Positions 7,852-16,289 of a stretch of 52,040 bases of DNA are shown one piece after another. The position numbers were made by a program, and so were the translations under genes. The notes under the pieces were generated by a model, which made no database searches, was not told where the DNA came from, and saw only the letters and a list, made by a program, of their open reading frames with translations. This DNA comes from JADFNO01 sp965369945 (lineage in GTDB: Bacteria > Planctomycetota > Phycisphaerae > Phycisphaerales > SM1A02): positions 1 through 52,040 of the forward strand of contig CBDUST010000002.1 of NCBI GenBank assembly GCA_965369945.1, read 5' to 3'. Every line of letters begins with the position of its first letter. Position 1 is the first letter of the stretch.

Positions 7852-9057
7852 TTACTTGAGCAGTGTTCCCATATTCCACATCGGGAGGAAGATCGCCAAA
7901 GCCACGACCAAGACCACGCCTGCCAGACCAACTATGGCAATCGGTTCGATAATCGTGCCGAGGTTCTTGGTCAGGTGCATTACCTCCCGGTCGTAGTGTC
8001 GAGCCACGAGCCGGCACATTTTCGGCAGCTCCGCCGCCTCCTCGCCGGAGGCGATCATTCGCCGCGCAAAGCCCGGCAGGTACTTGCAGGCCAGTAAAAC
8101 CTCGGACAGCCTTCCGCCGTTCTTTACCTGATCGCTCATTTTCCGGGCATCAGACTCCAGCAACGGCCGACCAGACGACCGCCCAGATAGTTCCAACGCC
8201 TCAATCAGCCCCAATCCGCTCTGCAGCGAGAGCCCCAGCACATGCGCGAAGCGACTCACGGCCAGTCCGGTAAGGATTTCACGGAGTCCGGGAACCCAAT
8301 GCAGCCAACCGTCGATGCGCTGTCGGGCGTTCGGGGTGTTCCATGCCTTGCGCGCGCCGAAGACGGCGCCGATTCCACCGGCCAGAAGTATGTACCAGTA
8401 GGTCCGCACGAAACCGGCGACAGCCATCAGCCCCTGCGTCAAGACGGGGAGCTCCACGCCCTGGCTGGCGAACATCTCCGACAGCTTTGGGACCACGACG
8501 ATCATCAGAAAGGTAACCGCCAGGCACAGCGCGGCGATGACACACGCCGGATACATCAGCGCGCTCTTGACGTTCTTGGTGGTTTCATAGCGTTGATCCA
8601 ACATCTCCGACAGACGAGCCAGCACTTGAATCATGTTGCCGCTCGTTTCAGCGGCGCGGATCGTTTCGATGTAAATGTCGCCGAAGAATGCGCGGTGCGC
8701 CGATAACGCGTCCGTTATCGAGTTACCGGCTTCAATCTGTCTCGCGACGTCCTCGAGCACGAGGGCGAGGCGCCGGTTCGGCTCCTGGTCGGCAATGGAC
8801 AGAAGGCTGTCCGCGATGGGAATGCCGGCTTCCATGAGCATCGAGAACTGATAGGTGATACGGGCGAGGTCCTTAGCGCTGGCCGATGAACCGCCCCGGC
8901 GAACTGACGAGCCTCGGGCGGGGGCGAGATGCACGGGCTTGAGCCCTGACCCGATGATCTGGTGATAGGCCTCGGTCCGATCCGCCGCCCGCACCACGCC
9001 CTTGGTGACGGCGCCGCGTTCATCGATCGCCCTGTATTGGAACGTGAGTTCAGTCAT
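7852..9057 (-). CDS. gspF: Type II secretion inner-membrane platform protein GspF
   Basis: A 401-residue polytopic membrane protein with two T2SF domains. The first carries FSMLMEAGIPIADSLLSIAD and IEAGNSITDALS; the second carries FAHVLGLSLQSGLGLIEALEL and LLACKYLPGFARRMIASGEE. Three membrane segments lie near residues 168-190, 220-240 and 370-395, the usual GspF topology. The ATG overlaps the stop of the GspE gene as ATGA. GspF links the cytoplasmic ATPase to the pseudopilus base. Confidence 0.9.
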   Translation of the reverse strand: MTELTFQYRAIDERGAVTKGVVRAADRTEAYHQIIGSGLKPVHLAPARGSSVRRGGSSASAKDLARITYQFSMLMEAGIPIADSLLSIADQEPNRRLALVLEDVARQIEAGNSITDALSAHRAFFGDIYIETIRAAETSGNMIQVLARLSEMLDQRYETTKNVKSALMYPACVIAALCLAVTFLMIVVVPKLSEMFASQGVELPVLTQGLMAVAGFVRTYWYILLAGGIGAVFGARKAWNTPNARQRIDGWLHWVPGLREILTGLAVSRFAHVLGLSLQSGLGLIEALELSGRSSGRPLLESDARKMSDQVKNGGRLSEVLLACKYLPGFARRMIASGEEAAELPKMCRLVARHYDREVMHLTKNLGTIIEPIAIVGLAGVVLVVALAIFLPMWNMGTLLK

Positions 9058-10751
9058 GCAGTCATTTTCATCGACGGGTTGTACGGATCGGCCGTGGTCA
9101 CGATCGCCGCGACCTTGAGGACTTCCTCGAGCGTGGTTTGCCCGAGCCGCGCCTTCTCAAGCCCATCCTGCCACAGCAGCCGAAAACCTTCGCTCACCGC
9201 GTGTTCGCGGATCTGCTTGGTCGAGCCGTTGGCTTCGATGACCGATTGCAGTCCCGGGCTGAGCTGCAGGAGCTCGAACAGACCGACGCGGCCGCGATAC
9301 CCTGTGTTTCCACAGCGTTTGCAGCCCTTTCCACGGACGAATCCCTCTACCTTTTCGTCTAAATTGAAGCTCTTTCGAGCTCGTTCTTCGACCGGATCGG
9401 GAATGATGCAGCTCTGACACACCTTCCGAACGAGTCGCTGGGCCACCACGCCCAGCAGGGCGGAGTTGATGACAAACGGCGGAAGACCGAAGTCACGAAG
9501 CCGGGCGATCGCTCCGGAAGCGTCGTTCGTGTGCAACGTTGAGAGCACCATATGGCCAGTGAGCGCCGACTGCAGCGCGATCGTCGCCGTCTCGTTGTCA
9601 CGAATCTCACCCACCAACAGCACGTCCGGATCCTGGCGCAGAATCGAGCGCAGCGCCGTGGCGAATGTCAGCCCGATTTGAGTATGAACCTGGATTTGGC
9701 GGACATAGGGCAGACGGATCTCGACCGGATCCTCGATCGTCAAGAGGTTGCGAGAGGGGTCATTGAGTTTGCGCAGCACCGAATACAACGTCGTGGTCTT
9801 ACCCGCGCCCGTCGGGCCGGTGACCAGCAGCATCCCATAGGGTCGAACGATGAGTTCCTCAAGTTCGCCGATCATGCGCGGCGGGATACCTAACTGCTGG
9901 AAGTCATGGACCGTTTGCGAGCTGGCCAGCAGGCGCAGCACCACGTTCTCGCCGCAGACAGTGGGAACTGTGGACATGCGCACCTCGATCATCGCGCCGT
10001 CGTGGGTGTAGCGGAACTTTCCATCCTGCGGCCGCCTCGTTTGTGTGAGATCGAGACTGGCCATGACCTTCAGTCGCTGCACGATGCCGGCGTGCATGGA
10101 CAAGGGGGGGGCGTGCTGCTCTCGAAGGACGCCGTCTATTCGGTATCGCACGTGGAGTTCGGACTCGTCGGGGCTGATATGCACATCGGAGGCGTCGAGG
10201 CCGGCGGCATCGGCCAAAAGCTGATTGACGGCGGCCACGATCGGCTCTTTGTGATCGTCTCTGCTCGCGTTGATCTCGTGCCTTGATTCGTCGTCGCCTT
10301 GGGGCGTCTGATCATGCGAAAGTCGGTAGGCCCGGCTGATCAACTTCCGCAGACCGACTCGATCGCACAGCACGGCATCCACTTCGCACCGGGTGACTTG
10401 GCGGATTTGGTCCAGCGCTTCGAGGTTCAGCGGATCGTCCGTGGCCAGCGTCAGTACGCCGTCGATGAGAAACAGCGGAAAGAGGCGGAATCGCTCAGCC
10501 AGGGATCGCGGGACGATCCGGGTGTTGGCGAAGCAGACCTCATACTCCGCCAACTCAACAAAGGGAACCTCACAGACGTCCGCCTTGATCATCGCCAGCT
10601 CAGTGCTGCCGACCGCCGACGTCGCCAGGAGAGCGTCTTCGAGATCCACGTCGTGCTCTCGGGCGTGTCGGTGCGCCGTTTCGAGTTGGACCGTTGTGAT
10701 TCGTTCTTCCTCCAACAGTGCCCGTTCGAGGAAGACGTCGTGGCTATTCAT
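9054..10751 (-). CDS. gspE: Type II secretion / pilus assembly ATPase GspE (PilB-like)
   Basis: A 565-residue protein. ATG 10751 has GGAGG about 7 bases upstream and overlaps the PilZ gene by 8 bases. An N-terminal GspE_N/MshEN-like domain (about 1-140) precedes the ATPase core. The Walker A motif GPTGAGKTTTLYS is at about residue 312, the Asp box and Walker B follow (DVLLVGEIRDNETA), then the His box (TGHMVLSTLHTNDA). A C-terminal zinc-binding four-cysteine motif (CQSC, then CKRCGNTGYRGR) is intact. The MshEN-like N-terminus and the adjacent PilZ gene suggest cyclic di-GMP or nucleotide control, which is an inference. Confidence 0.92.
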   Translation of the reverse strand: MNSHDVFLERALLEEERITTVQLETAHRHAREHDVDLEDALLATSAVGSTELAMIKADVCEVPFVELAEYEVCFANTRIVPRSLAERFRLFPLFLIDGVLTLATDDPLNLEALDQIRQVTRCEVDAVLCDRVGLRKLISRAYRLSHDQTPQGDDESRHEINASRDDHKEPIVAAVNQLLADAAGLDASDVHISPDESELHVRYRIDGVLREQHAPPLSMHAGIVQRLKVMASLDLTQTRRPQDGKFRYTHDGAMIEVRMSTVPTVCGENVVLRLLASSQTVHDFQQLGIPPRMIGELEELIVRPYGMLLVTGPTGAGKTTTLYSVLRKLNDPSRNLLTIEDPVEIRLPYVRQIQVHTQIGLTFATALRSILRQDPDVLLVGEIRDNETATIALQSALTGHMVLSTLHTNDASGAIARLRDFGLPPFVINSALLGVVAQRLVRKVCQSCIIPDPVEERARKSFNLDEKVEGFVRGKGCKRCGNTGYRGRVGLFELLQLSPGLQSVIEANGSTKQIREHAVSEGFRLLWQDGLEKARLGQTTLEEVLKVAAIVTTADPYNPSMKMTA

Positions 10752-11214
10752 CTGCACGCCTCCGCGTCGCTTCACGCTCGGTCGTGCGGTGCGACGTCAA
10801 TGCCTGCAGCGCTGCGATGATCTTCCGCTCCATTTGCGGATCGAGATCGAGAAACGAGAGGCCGACCTTGTACAACGGCTCGTGAGAGAGCATTCTGACA
10901 CGACGCACCTTGGCCGATTGCTCGAAGACGAGCTGGAGAATCGGCGTACCGTCGCCCCGGGTTCCGACCGGCGTTATATCAAACACTCGAACGACTCCCT
11001 CGCAGGACCGGGGCACGAACTGGCGGCTCGCCAACGCCAGTCCGCCGGGGCTTATGTCGATCGAAGTCCCCCGCAGTGCACCGTAGTCCAACGCGGACGA
11101 GACGGAGCTGAATCGCACTTGCGAGCGGTGCTCGTCACAGACGACGAACTCCACGGGCAGCTCGATTTCGCACCGCTCGTGTTGTCGAATACGCAGTCCG
11201 CGTGTCTGGGACAT
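10744..11214 (-). CDS. PilZ-domain protein, first gene of the secretion operon
   Basis: A 156-residue protein from ATG 11214. It carries both PilZ cyclic di-GMP motifs: RxxxR as RQHER near residue 10 and DxSxxG as DISPGG in the SIDISPGGLAL segment. The C-terminal part (LYKVGLSFLDLDPQMERKI) is the usual final strand and helix. It is the most upstream gene of the pseudopilin/GspEF cluster and overlaps gspE, so coupling of pilus or secretion activity to cyclic di-GMP is a reasonable inference. Confidence 0.75.
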   Translation of the reverse strand: MSQTRGLRIRQHERCEIELPVEFVVCDEHRSQVRFSSVSSALDYGALRGTSIDISPGGLALASRQFVPRSCEGVVRVFDITPVGTRGDGTPILQLVFEQSAKVRRVRMLSHEPLYKVGLSFLDLDPQMERKIIAALQALTSHRTTEREATRRRADE

Positions 11215-11420
11215 TATTGAATCCCACGTCTCAAAGCAATAGAACAATCCTGCTGTACCGTCCCTGCACGGACAGCTCGCCCCGGAAAACGACATCGGTT
11301 GTTTCCAAGTCGTGATATAGCTACCAACCCACCCAGCCTTGGGATGGTTGCCTGAGCAATCCGATCGCGGTCCACACGTCCGAGAACTCGCGGCGGCCAG
11401 GACCTTCCAGGCCGATCGCG
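11215..11420. other. Leader region of the secretion operon
   Basis: Non-coding on my reading. It must hold the promoter for the minus-strand PilZ-gspE-gspF operon. I see no unambiguous promoter boxes. Part of it may be further decayed recombinase sequence from the neighbouring remnant. Confidence 0.35.
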
Positions 11421-12030
11421 TCAGCGGTCAACGACGCAGCACCGGATGGCGGCCAGGCGCTCTTCTTGGCCAGGGCCACGCAAGATCTCATGTAGCTCTT
11501 CGACGAATATTTGCAGCCCATCTAGAAGCTCCGGGATCTCGTCTTCGGATAGGGCGATATAGTCCAGCGATTCAAGCCGTCGCTCTAATAGCGCACGTTT
11601 GCGATCTCGGGTACTTGGGTTTCGGATCGCGATGTTGGTTGTCGCGGAGTCGCCTCCGTGTGCTGGGTCTAGGTGAGCCTGATCAAGTTCTGTAATCTCA
11701 GCTCGCAGCCTGCGGCTGATGACAGCCACCGTCCACTCTTCGAGTACGACTCTACGTCGGGTCGCTTGCAGGCAGTGATTACGACCCTTGTATCCGCGAT
11801 ATCGTTTGTAGAATTCGATAAATTGTTTGATAACGACCGCCTCAAGCGAGTGTTGCGGGATCGCTCCCTTGTTGCACATTCCACTCCCGCGATTCCGCCC
11901 GCCACAGAGATACTGATGCTCCCTCTTACCTTGTGGTTTCCTCCTTGTGTTCTGCACGACGTATCCTTCATATCGGTTGCGGCAGTATGCGCATGTTGCG
12001 AGCTGCGGGAGCAGGAAGCGCGCGGGTGGT
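11421..12030 (-). pseudogene. C-terminal remnant of a large serine recombinase
   Basis: About 200 codons are open. They hold a recombinase zinc-ribbon (ATCAYCRNRYEGYVVQ, with second Cys pair in YLCGGRNRGSGMC) and a following coiled-coil-like region (KRALLERRLESLDYIALS, LQIFVEELHEILRG), as in the C-terminal third of large serine recombinases. The catalytic resolvase domain and the central recombinase domain are missing: upstream the frame runs straight into the 5' end of an IS3-family element near 12030. It is therefore a broken gene fragment, evidence of a former integrated element. Confidence 0.7.
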
Positions 12031-12186
12031 CCCGTCCGTGGCCAGCATGGCGTCGGCGTCACGAAGTTTGCTGATGATCTGTTCAGGTGTGTGTCGTTTT
12101 CGCTTCATCGTTGTGAGTCTCCCGACCCCTTCCGGGGGTCATCGGGACTCTCACAACGACTGGATCAGTTTTCGGGGGGCAGGTCA
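12025..12186 (-). mobile_element. 5' end fragment of an IS3-family (IS407-like) insertion sequence
   Basis: Read on the minus strand, the outer end at 12186 starts TGACCTGCCCCCCGAAAACT, like IS407-group terminal repeats. An ATG at 12108 opens MKRKRHTPEQIISKLRDADA, the conserved N-terminus of OrfA of that group. The similarity is lost after about 25 codons, where recombinase sequence begins. Only this 5' fragment is present; OrfB and the other end are absent from the window. Confidence 0.75.
12110..12157. repeat. Long imperfect inverted repeat ahead of the IS orfA start
   Basis: The outer arms GTTGTGAG and CTCACAAC are perfect, and inner parts TCCCGA/TCGGGA and CCCC/GGGG pair with small bulges around a short TTCCG loop. 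The hairpin ends 2 bases before the OrfA ATG on the minus strand. In several insertion sequences such a structure hides the transposase start from read-through mRNA. That role here is inferred. Confidence 0.55.
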
Positions 12187-12191
12187 CCCCG

Positions 12192-12228
12192 GTTTCAATG
12201 AGTTGCAGGATCGCGCGGAGATCCCAAC
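12192..12228. repeat. Solitary CRISPR-repeat-like 37-mer
   Basis: On the minus strand this begins GTTGGGATC and ends ATTGAAAC. It has an internal 5-bp stem (GGATC/GATCC) around a 7-base loop. Length, ends and stem match the general form of many CRISPR repeats. It occurs once only; no second copy, spacer or cas gene is visible within the window. It lies 6 bases outside the IS end. It could be the scar of an array or a chance match. Confidence 0.25.
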
Positions 12229-12378
12229 GCCCTCACCTACTTCCACGCCGGCCTTGATCAGAAACTGGTGGGTGTGGAGGGGGCGGAGCCGATCAGAAGC
12301 ATCATTGCATGACTTGGCGGATAGCACGGCCCAGGGTTGCGAGCCTCTTATAGCGTTTGACTGGCGGACCGTGTGCCT
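12229..12378. other. Gap between mobile-element scar and sulfatase gene
   Basis: No gene supported. A plus-strand stretch ending TGA near 12311 reads NALTYFHAGLDQKLVG and could be the tail of a lost protein. I do not recognise it and its upstream part is closed by stops. Confidence 0.3.
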
Positions 12379-13887
12379 TTAGTCACCCTTTGGAACTGTC
12401 GGCGGTGCAACACTTCGCCCTGTTTTCTTGTATTCGGCCAGGATCAATGTGAGCTGCTGAACGATCTGGGGGTACTGATCGTAGAGATTCGTTGTTTCGG
12501 TGGGGTCGCGCTGAAGGTTGTAGAGCTGGCCGGCGGGTGCGTCGGTGGGGACCTCGGCTTCGGGCAGGCTCCAACCCCCGGAACCGCGCGCAAGGATGAG
12601 CTTCCACGGGCCGCGGCGGATGGCGAAGCTGCCGTTGATGCCGTGGTGGACGACCGCGCGATCGGCGAGGCGTTCGGAGCGCTGACCTCGAAGGAGCGGC
12701 AAAAGGCTTACGCTGTCCTCTCCGGCATCGGCCTCTAGCTCCTCACCCGTGATCGCTGCACACGTCGCCAGGAGATCGCCCAGCCAGATCGTCTGTTCGC
12801 AAGTGGACCCCGCAGCGATCACGCCCGGCCAGCGGGCAATGAAAGGCACGCGGTGACCGCCTTCCCAGGCATCGGACTTGCGGCCACGATAGATGTGGTT
12901 CGCCTGATGCTCGTATTGAGCGGTGGACTTTCGGGTCATCGTCGAACCGTTGTCGCTTGTGACGATGATGAGCGTGTTGTTCACCTGATTGTTTCGCCTC
13001 AGCGCATCAAGGACCATGCCGATCGAGGCATCGACCTGTACCACGAAGTCGCCGTAGGGACCGGCGTTGCTAGCGCCGATGAACGCATCTGTTGGGACCA
13101 CAGGCGTATGGGGAGCGGTAAGCGGGAGGTACAAGAAGAACGGCCGGGGAGCATCCGATGCGGACTGTTCATTCAGGAATTCGATTGCCTTGTCCATCAG
13201 CGTCGGCATGACTTGGGAGTGCTCAAAGCCGGGCGCGATCGGGCCGCCTCTCCACATGCGCAGTCCCGACGATGCCGCGATGGTGTGGGTGGGCGCGGAC
13301 AGGACTCGATTGTCTTGGAGATAGCAATAGGGAAGCATGTCCAGCGATGCCGGGATTCCAAAGAAACTGTCGAAGCCGACAGCGTTCGGCCCGTTGGTCA
13401 CGGGCTGGTCGTAGTCAACTCTCGTTACATCCTCGTTCATTGCATCGGTGAGGGGCTCGCCATCGAGCGTGCTCCAGTCCATTCCCAGGTGCCATTTGCC
13501 GATGCACGCGGTGGTGTAACCTTGGGACCGCAGAAACGAGGCAACCGTGGTTCGGTTAGGGTCGATCAGGTGCGGAGAGACGCCCCATAGGACACCGCGT
13601 TTCAGTCGAGTGCGCCATGCGTATCGCCCCGTGAGCACGCCGTATCGGGTTGGCGTGCAGACTGCCGATCCGGAGTGGGCATCGGTGAAGCGCATACCCT
13701 CGGCTGCGAGTCGGTCGAGGTTCGGCGTGGGGATCTTCGAATCCGGGTTGTAGCAATGTGGATCGCCATAGCCCAGGTCATCGGCCAGGATGAAGATGAT
13801 GTTGGGACGATCGCCGGGTGCGCCCATCGTGGCCGCGGAATGCAGGCAAGCCTGGATCACACAGAGCAGTAAGAAGCGAGGATTCAT
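12379..13887 (-). CDS. Secreted type I sulfatase (arylsulfatase A-like)
   Basis: A 502-residue protein from ATG 13887, with GGAGAG upstream and a signal peptide (FLLLCVIQACLHSAATMGA). The N-terminal metal-binding stretch is NIIFILADDLGYGD. The formylglycine site CTPTR falls at Cys77, inside SGSAVCTPTRYGVLTGRYAW. KWHLGMD and TSDNGS supply further active-site residues. It would hydrolyse sulfate esters outside the cytoplasm once Cys77 is converted to formylglycine by an enzyme not identified in this window. It is the last gene of the minus-strand catabolic run, 195 bases after the bicupin lipoprotein. A sulfatase next to an exported esterase suggests removal of substituents from a sulfated or acylated substrate. 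Confidence 0.9.
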   Translation of the reverse strand: MNPRFLLLCVIQACLHSAATMGAPGDRPNIIFILADDLGYGDPHCYNPDSKIPTPNLDRLAAEGMRFTDAHSGSAVCTPTRYGVLTGRYAWRTRLKRGVLWGVSPHLIDPNRTTVASFLRSQGYTTACIGKWHLGMDWSTLDGEPLTDAMNEDVTRVDYDQPVTNGPNAVGFDSFFGIPASLDMLPYCYLQDNRVLSAPTHTIAASSGLRMWRGGPIAPGFEHSQVMPTLMDKAIEFLNEQSASDAPRPFFLYLPLTAPHTPVVPTDAFIGASNAGPYGDFVVQVDASIGMVLDALRRNNQVNNTLIIVTSDNGSTMTRKSTAQYEHQANHIYRGRKSDAWEGGHRVPFIARWPGVIAAGSTCEQTIWLGDLLATCAAITGEELEADAGEDSVSLLPLLRGQRSERLADRAVVHHGINGSFAIRRGPWKLILARGSGGWSLPEAEVPTDAPAGQLYNLQRDPTETTNLYDQYPQIVQQLTLILAEYKKTGRSVAPPTVPKGD

Positions 13888-14082
13888 TTGACCGGCTCTC
13901 CAGGATGGCGCTGATGCTACTACGATAACCACAGTTTTGAGAATGTGCCTCTTGTCTTACTCTGTATTCATCCACATCGCCAAATGGGTTCGTCAGCCAC
14001 CATTGCCGGACCATTCGCACATCACATGCATGACGTCCTCACGGGCACGGCCCACACTTCGCGAGCTTGCGGGACTAACTCT

Positions 14083-15042
14083 TCACTTCACGATCGCACT
14101 GGTGGACGCGGCTTCGTTATACGGAAGCGCCCGGTCGCCAAGAAGGGTGAGGTTCTCATTGATCGCCCGCAGATAGTGATCGACGCCGATCTCAGCGCCG
14201 GGTCGGAAACCCGGGACGGTGATCACCTGGGCGAGCACGCCGCCCACGCCTCGGTGTACGACGCCGCGCGGAATGTACACGAGGTCGCCCACCTCTAAGC
14301 CATAGATTTCCAGCAGTTGTGCCGCGAGGTCGAGCGTCACGCCGGTCGGATCCTCGATCCGTTCGGTCTTGCTGCTGACGATGATGCGCCCATTCGGCTG
14401 GACCATCTGAACAAAGTAGAACTCGTCAAACCCGCCGTTCACCGGATGGTAATGTGAGAAGGAATCGGTAATGCGCACGCGATGCGCATTGAGAGCGTGA
14501 TAGATGTACGGCCCGTTGCGTTCCAACCACGTCAACAATATACGCCGGTAAGCGCCCGTCTCAGTGGCGCATCCGCCGGGCGTGTCGGTGATCTTCTCGT
14601 CCCAGTCCGGTCGGATGAATGTGGGAAGATCGTCGGGGAACGGCCCGGGTGTTTCAAAGACGAGGAAATCAAGGTCGTCTTGTGCAATCAACGGGCTGTG
14701 GGGAGGAAGTAGGACGATGTCGCCGCCCCCGATGTCCGAAACCTCATCATCTACTCGTCCCGGTAAAGTACGCAAACCGGCTGTCTCCTCCTGCACGAAC
14801 ACAATTCTGTATGTGTTCGCAGCCGGAATGTGGTCAGTTTGGCCGAAGTAAGCGACGTCGTAACCAACGTTGCTTCGAGCAAAGGCGTTGCGAATCGCCT
14901 GCAAGGCTTCGGGATCGCCGTCGCCGCGCCCGAGGTGAGCGATGAGAATCGCGCTCTCCGCGCCGCGCGCGCGATCGAGCATGCCGCAGCCTCCAAGGCA
15001 ACAAACCAAAAGAACCCCAAAACATGCTTGTAGAAGTCTCAC
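14083..15042 (-). CDS. Bicupin lipoprotein
   Basis: A 319-residue protein. I place the start at GTG 15042, which overlaps the upstream TGA as GTGA and leaves a clean lipoprotein signal (VRLLQACFGVLLVCCLGGC, lipobox LGGC). Two cupin-like halves follow: one around DIGGGDIVLLPPHSPLIA and one with SHYHPVNGGFDEFYFVQM and DLVYIPRGVVHRGVGG. In the second, His-x-His, a later Glu and His form a normal metal site; in the first the metal residues are incomplete. An envelope-anchored metal cupin (isomerase, dioxygenase or sugar-acid binding) is possible. I do not recognise a characterised relative. Confidence 0.65.
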   Translation of the reverse strand: MRLLQACFGVLLVCCLGGCGMLDRARGAESAILIAHLGRGDGDPEALQAIRNAFARSNVGYDVAYFGQTDHIPAANTYRIVFVQEETAGLRTLPGRVDDEVSDIGGGDIVLLPPHSPLIAQDDLDFLVFETPGPFPDDLPTFIRPDWDEKITDTPGGCATETGAYRRILLTWLERNGPYIYHALNAHRVRITDSFSHYHPVNGGFDEFYFVQMVQPNGRIIVSSKTERIEDPTGVTLDLAAQLLEIYGLEVGDLVYIPRGVVHRGVGGVLAQVITVPGFRPGAEIGVDHYLRAINENLTLLGDRALPYNEAASTSAIVK

Positions 15043-16190
15043 GACTTCAGTTGCTCCAACATCTTCGGCCATGCGAGGTCTGCGTAGAATCGGTGTCCGC
15101 CTTCGCCCACAACCAGCTTGCAGTGATCTTCGGCGGAGGCGGCGGCGTAGATCCGCTCGAGCTGCTCAAACGCCTTGCGCACGCCCTGAATCGGGAAGAT
15201 CGAATCGTTCTTGCCGGCAACGACCACCACCGGGCGCGGCGCGAACAGACCCAGCACATCCGCCATCTCCGCCTCTTGCAGCAGGCCTGGAACGAAGTTG
15301 CATTGGCAATGACCCATTGCCATGATCGAGTCGCGGAACGTGCAGAAGTAACACGAAGGCATGGCATACTTCACGCGATCGAGCAAGGCTGCTGAAAAGA
15401 GTGTGGTCGTGCCGCCGCCTGAGTTACCCATCACGCCGATACGCTCGGGAATTACATCTTCGCGCGTCAGGAGGTAGTCAATCCCGCGATCAACGTCGAA
15501 CACGCGTTCGCCGATGAGTGTGCGCCCCAGCATCAGCGAGTGCATAGCCGTATAGCTGCACAGATCGGCGCCGTACCCCTCGTTGAGCGACCATCGTCGT
15601 GTGCCGAAACCGCGCTGCTCAATGCACAGTGCTGCGATGCCCCGCCGCATGCAAATAAGACCGAAGTCACGATCGCTGCCGGCGTCGATCGGTTTTGTTT
15701 CGTCTCGAACGTCCACGCCGATCGAGTTGTGCATGCCCGTAGTATGTCCCTGAACACAGATGAACCACGTGTAGGGAGGCGTGGCGTTCTTCGGCAAGCA
15801 GACATAGGCGGGCACATCCGCGCTCGGTTCGGCAGTGAACACGAGTTTCTCGATCTGCCCGAGTTCGTGCTCGCGACTCCAGATTGAGCGCACGTCAAGC
15901 GGCACCCGATTCTGCGTGGGTGGGAACTTGACGAGCTCGCGCAGTTTCTTGGTTAGCTGAACCTGCCACTGCCGCACATCGCCGCCGCTGTACGCCAGCG
16001 CCGGCGGATGATCGTTCATCAATTGGTCGTAGCGATCCGACGGCGAGAAGTGGAACGGATGATCGTCAGCGGGACTTTGCGGATGTGCGCTCGATTGAGC
16101 TTTACCTTGCGCACTTCGCGTGATCGCTGGAAGCCCAAGGCCGGCGCTTGCGCCTACAACACGCATGAAGGTACGTCGATCCAGATGCAT
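15039..16190 (-). CDS. Tat-exported alpha/beta hydrolase, acetylxylan-esterase-like
   Basis: A 383-residue protein from ATG 16190. It begins with a Tat-type signal (DRRTFMRVVGASAGLGLP). The hydrolase core has the nucleophile elbow GNSGGG (Ser near residue 258), an acid in AGKNDSIFP and a His in GEGGHRFY. GHTTGMHNS probably forms the oxyanion region. The family includes carbohydrate deacetylases and 4-O-methylglucuronoyl esterases. The stop is coupled to the bicupin start. The 99-base gap to the upstream DUF993 gene is the widest break between it and the first four genes of the run. Confidence 0.8.
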   Translation of the reverse strand: MHLDRRTFMRVVGASAGLGLPAITRSAQGKAQSSAHPQSPADDHPFHFSPSDRYDQLMNDHPPALAYSGGDVRQWQVQLTKKLRELVKFPPTQNRVPLDVRSIWSREHELGQIEKLVFTAEPSADVPAYVCLPKNATPPYTWFICVQGHTTGMHNSIGVDVRDETKPIDAGSDRDFGLICMRRGIAALCIEQRGFGTRRWSLNEGYGADLCSYTAMHSLMLGRTLIGERVFDVDRGIDYLLTREDVIPERIGVMGNSGGGTTTLFSAALLDRVKYAMPSCYFCTFRDSIMAMGHCQCNFVPGLLQEAEMADVLGLFAPRPVVVVAGKNDSIFPIQGVRKAFEQLERIYAAASAEDHCKLVVGEGGHRFYADLAWPKMLEQLKS

Positions 16191-16289
16191 GGCACTCCTC
16201 CTGTTGCCTCGATGTGATCTTGAGGCGGACGGCAATTGTACCGTCACTCAGCCCAGCGCAGGTGCACGGCGAACCGTCAAATCAAGCCA

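Noticed and set aside
12192..12320. A CRISPR array
   Set aside because: Only one repeat-like unit is visible, with no second copy, no spacers and no cas genes in the window.
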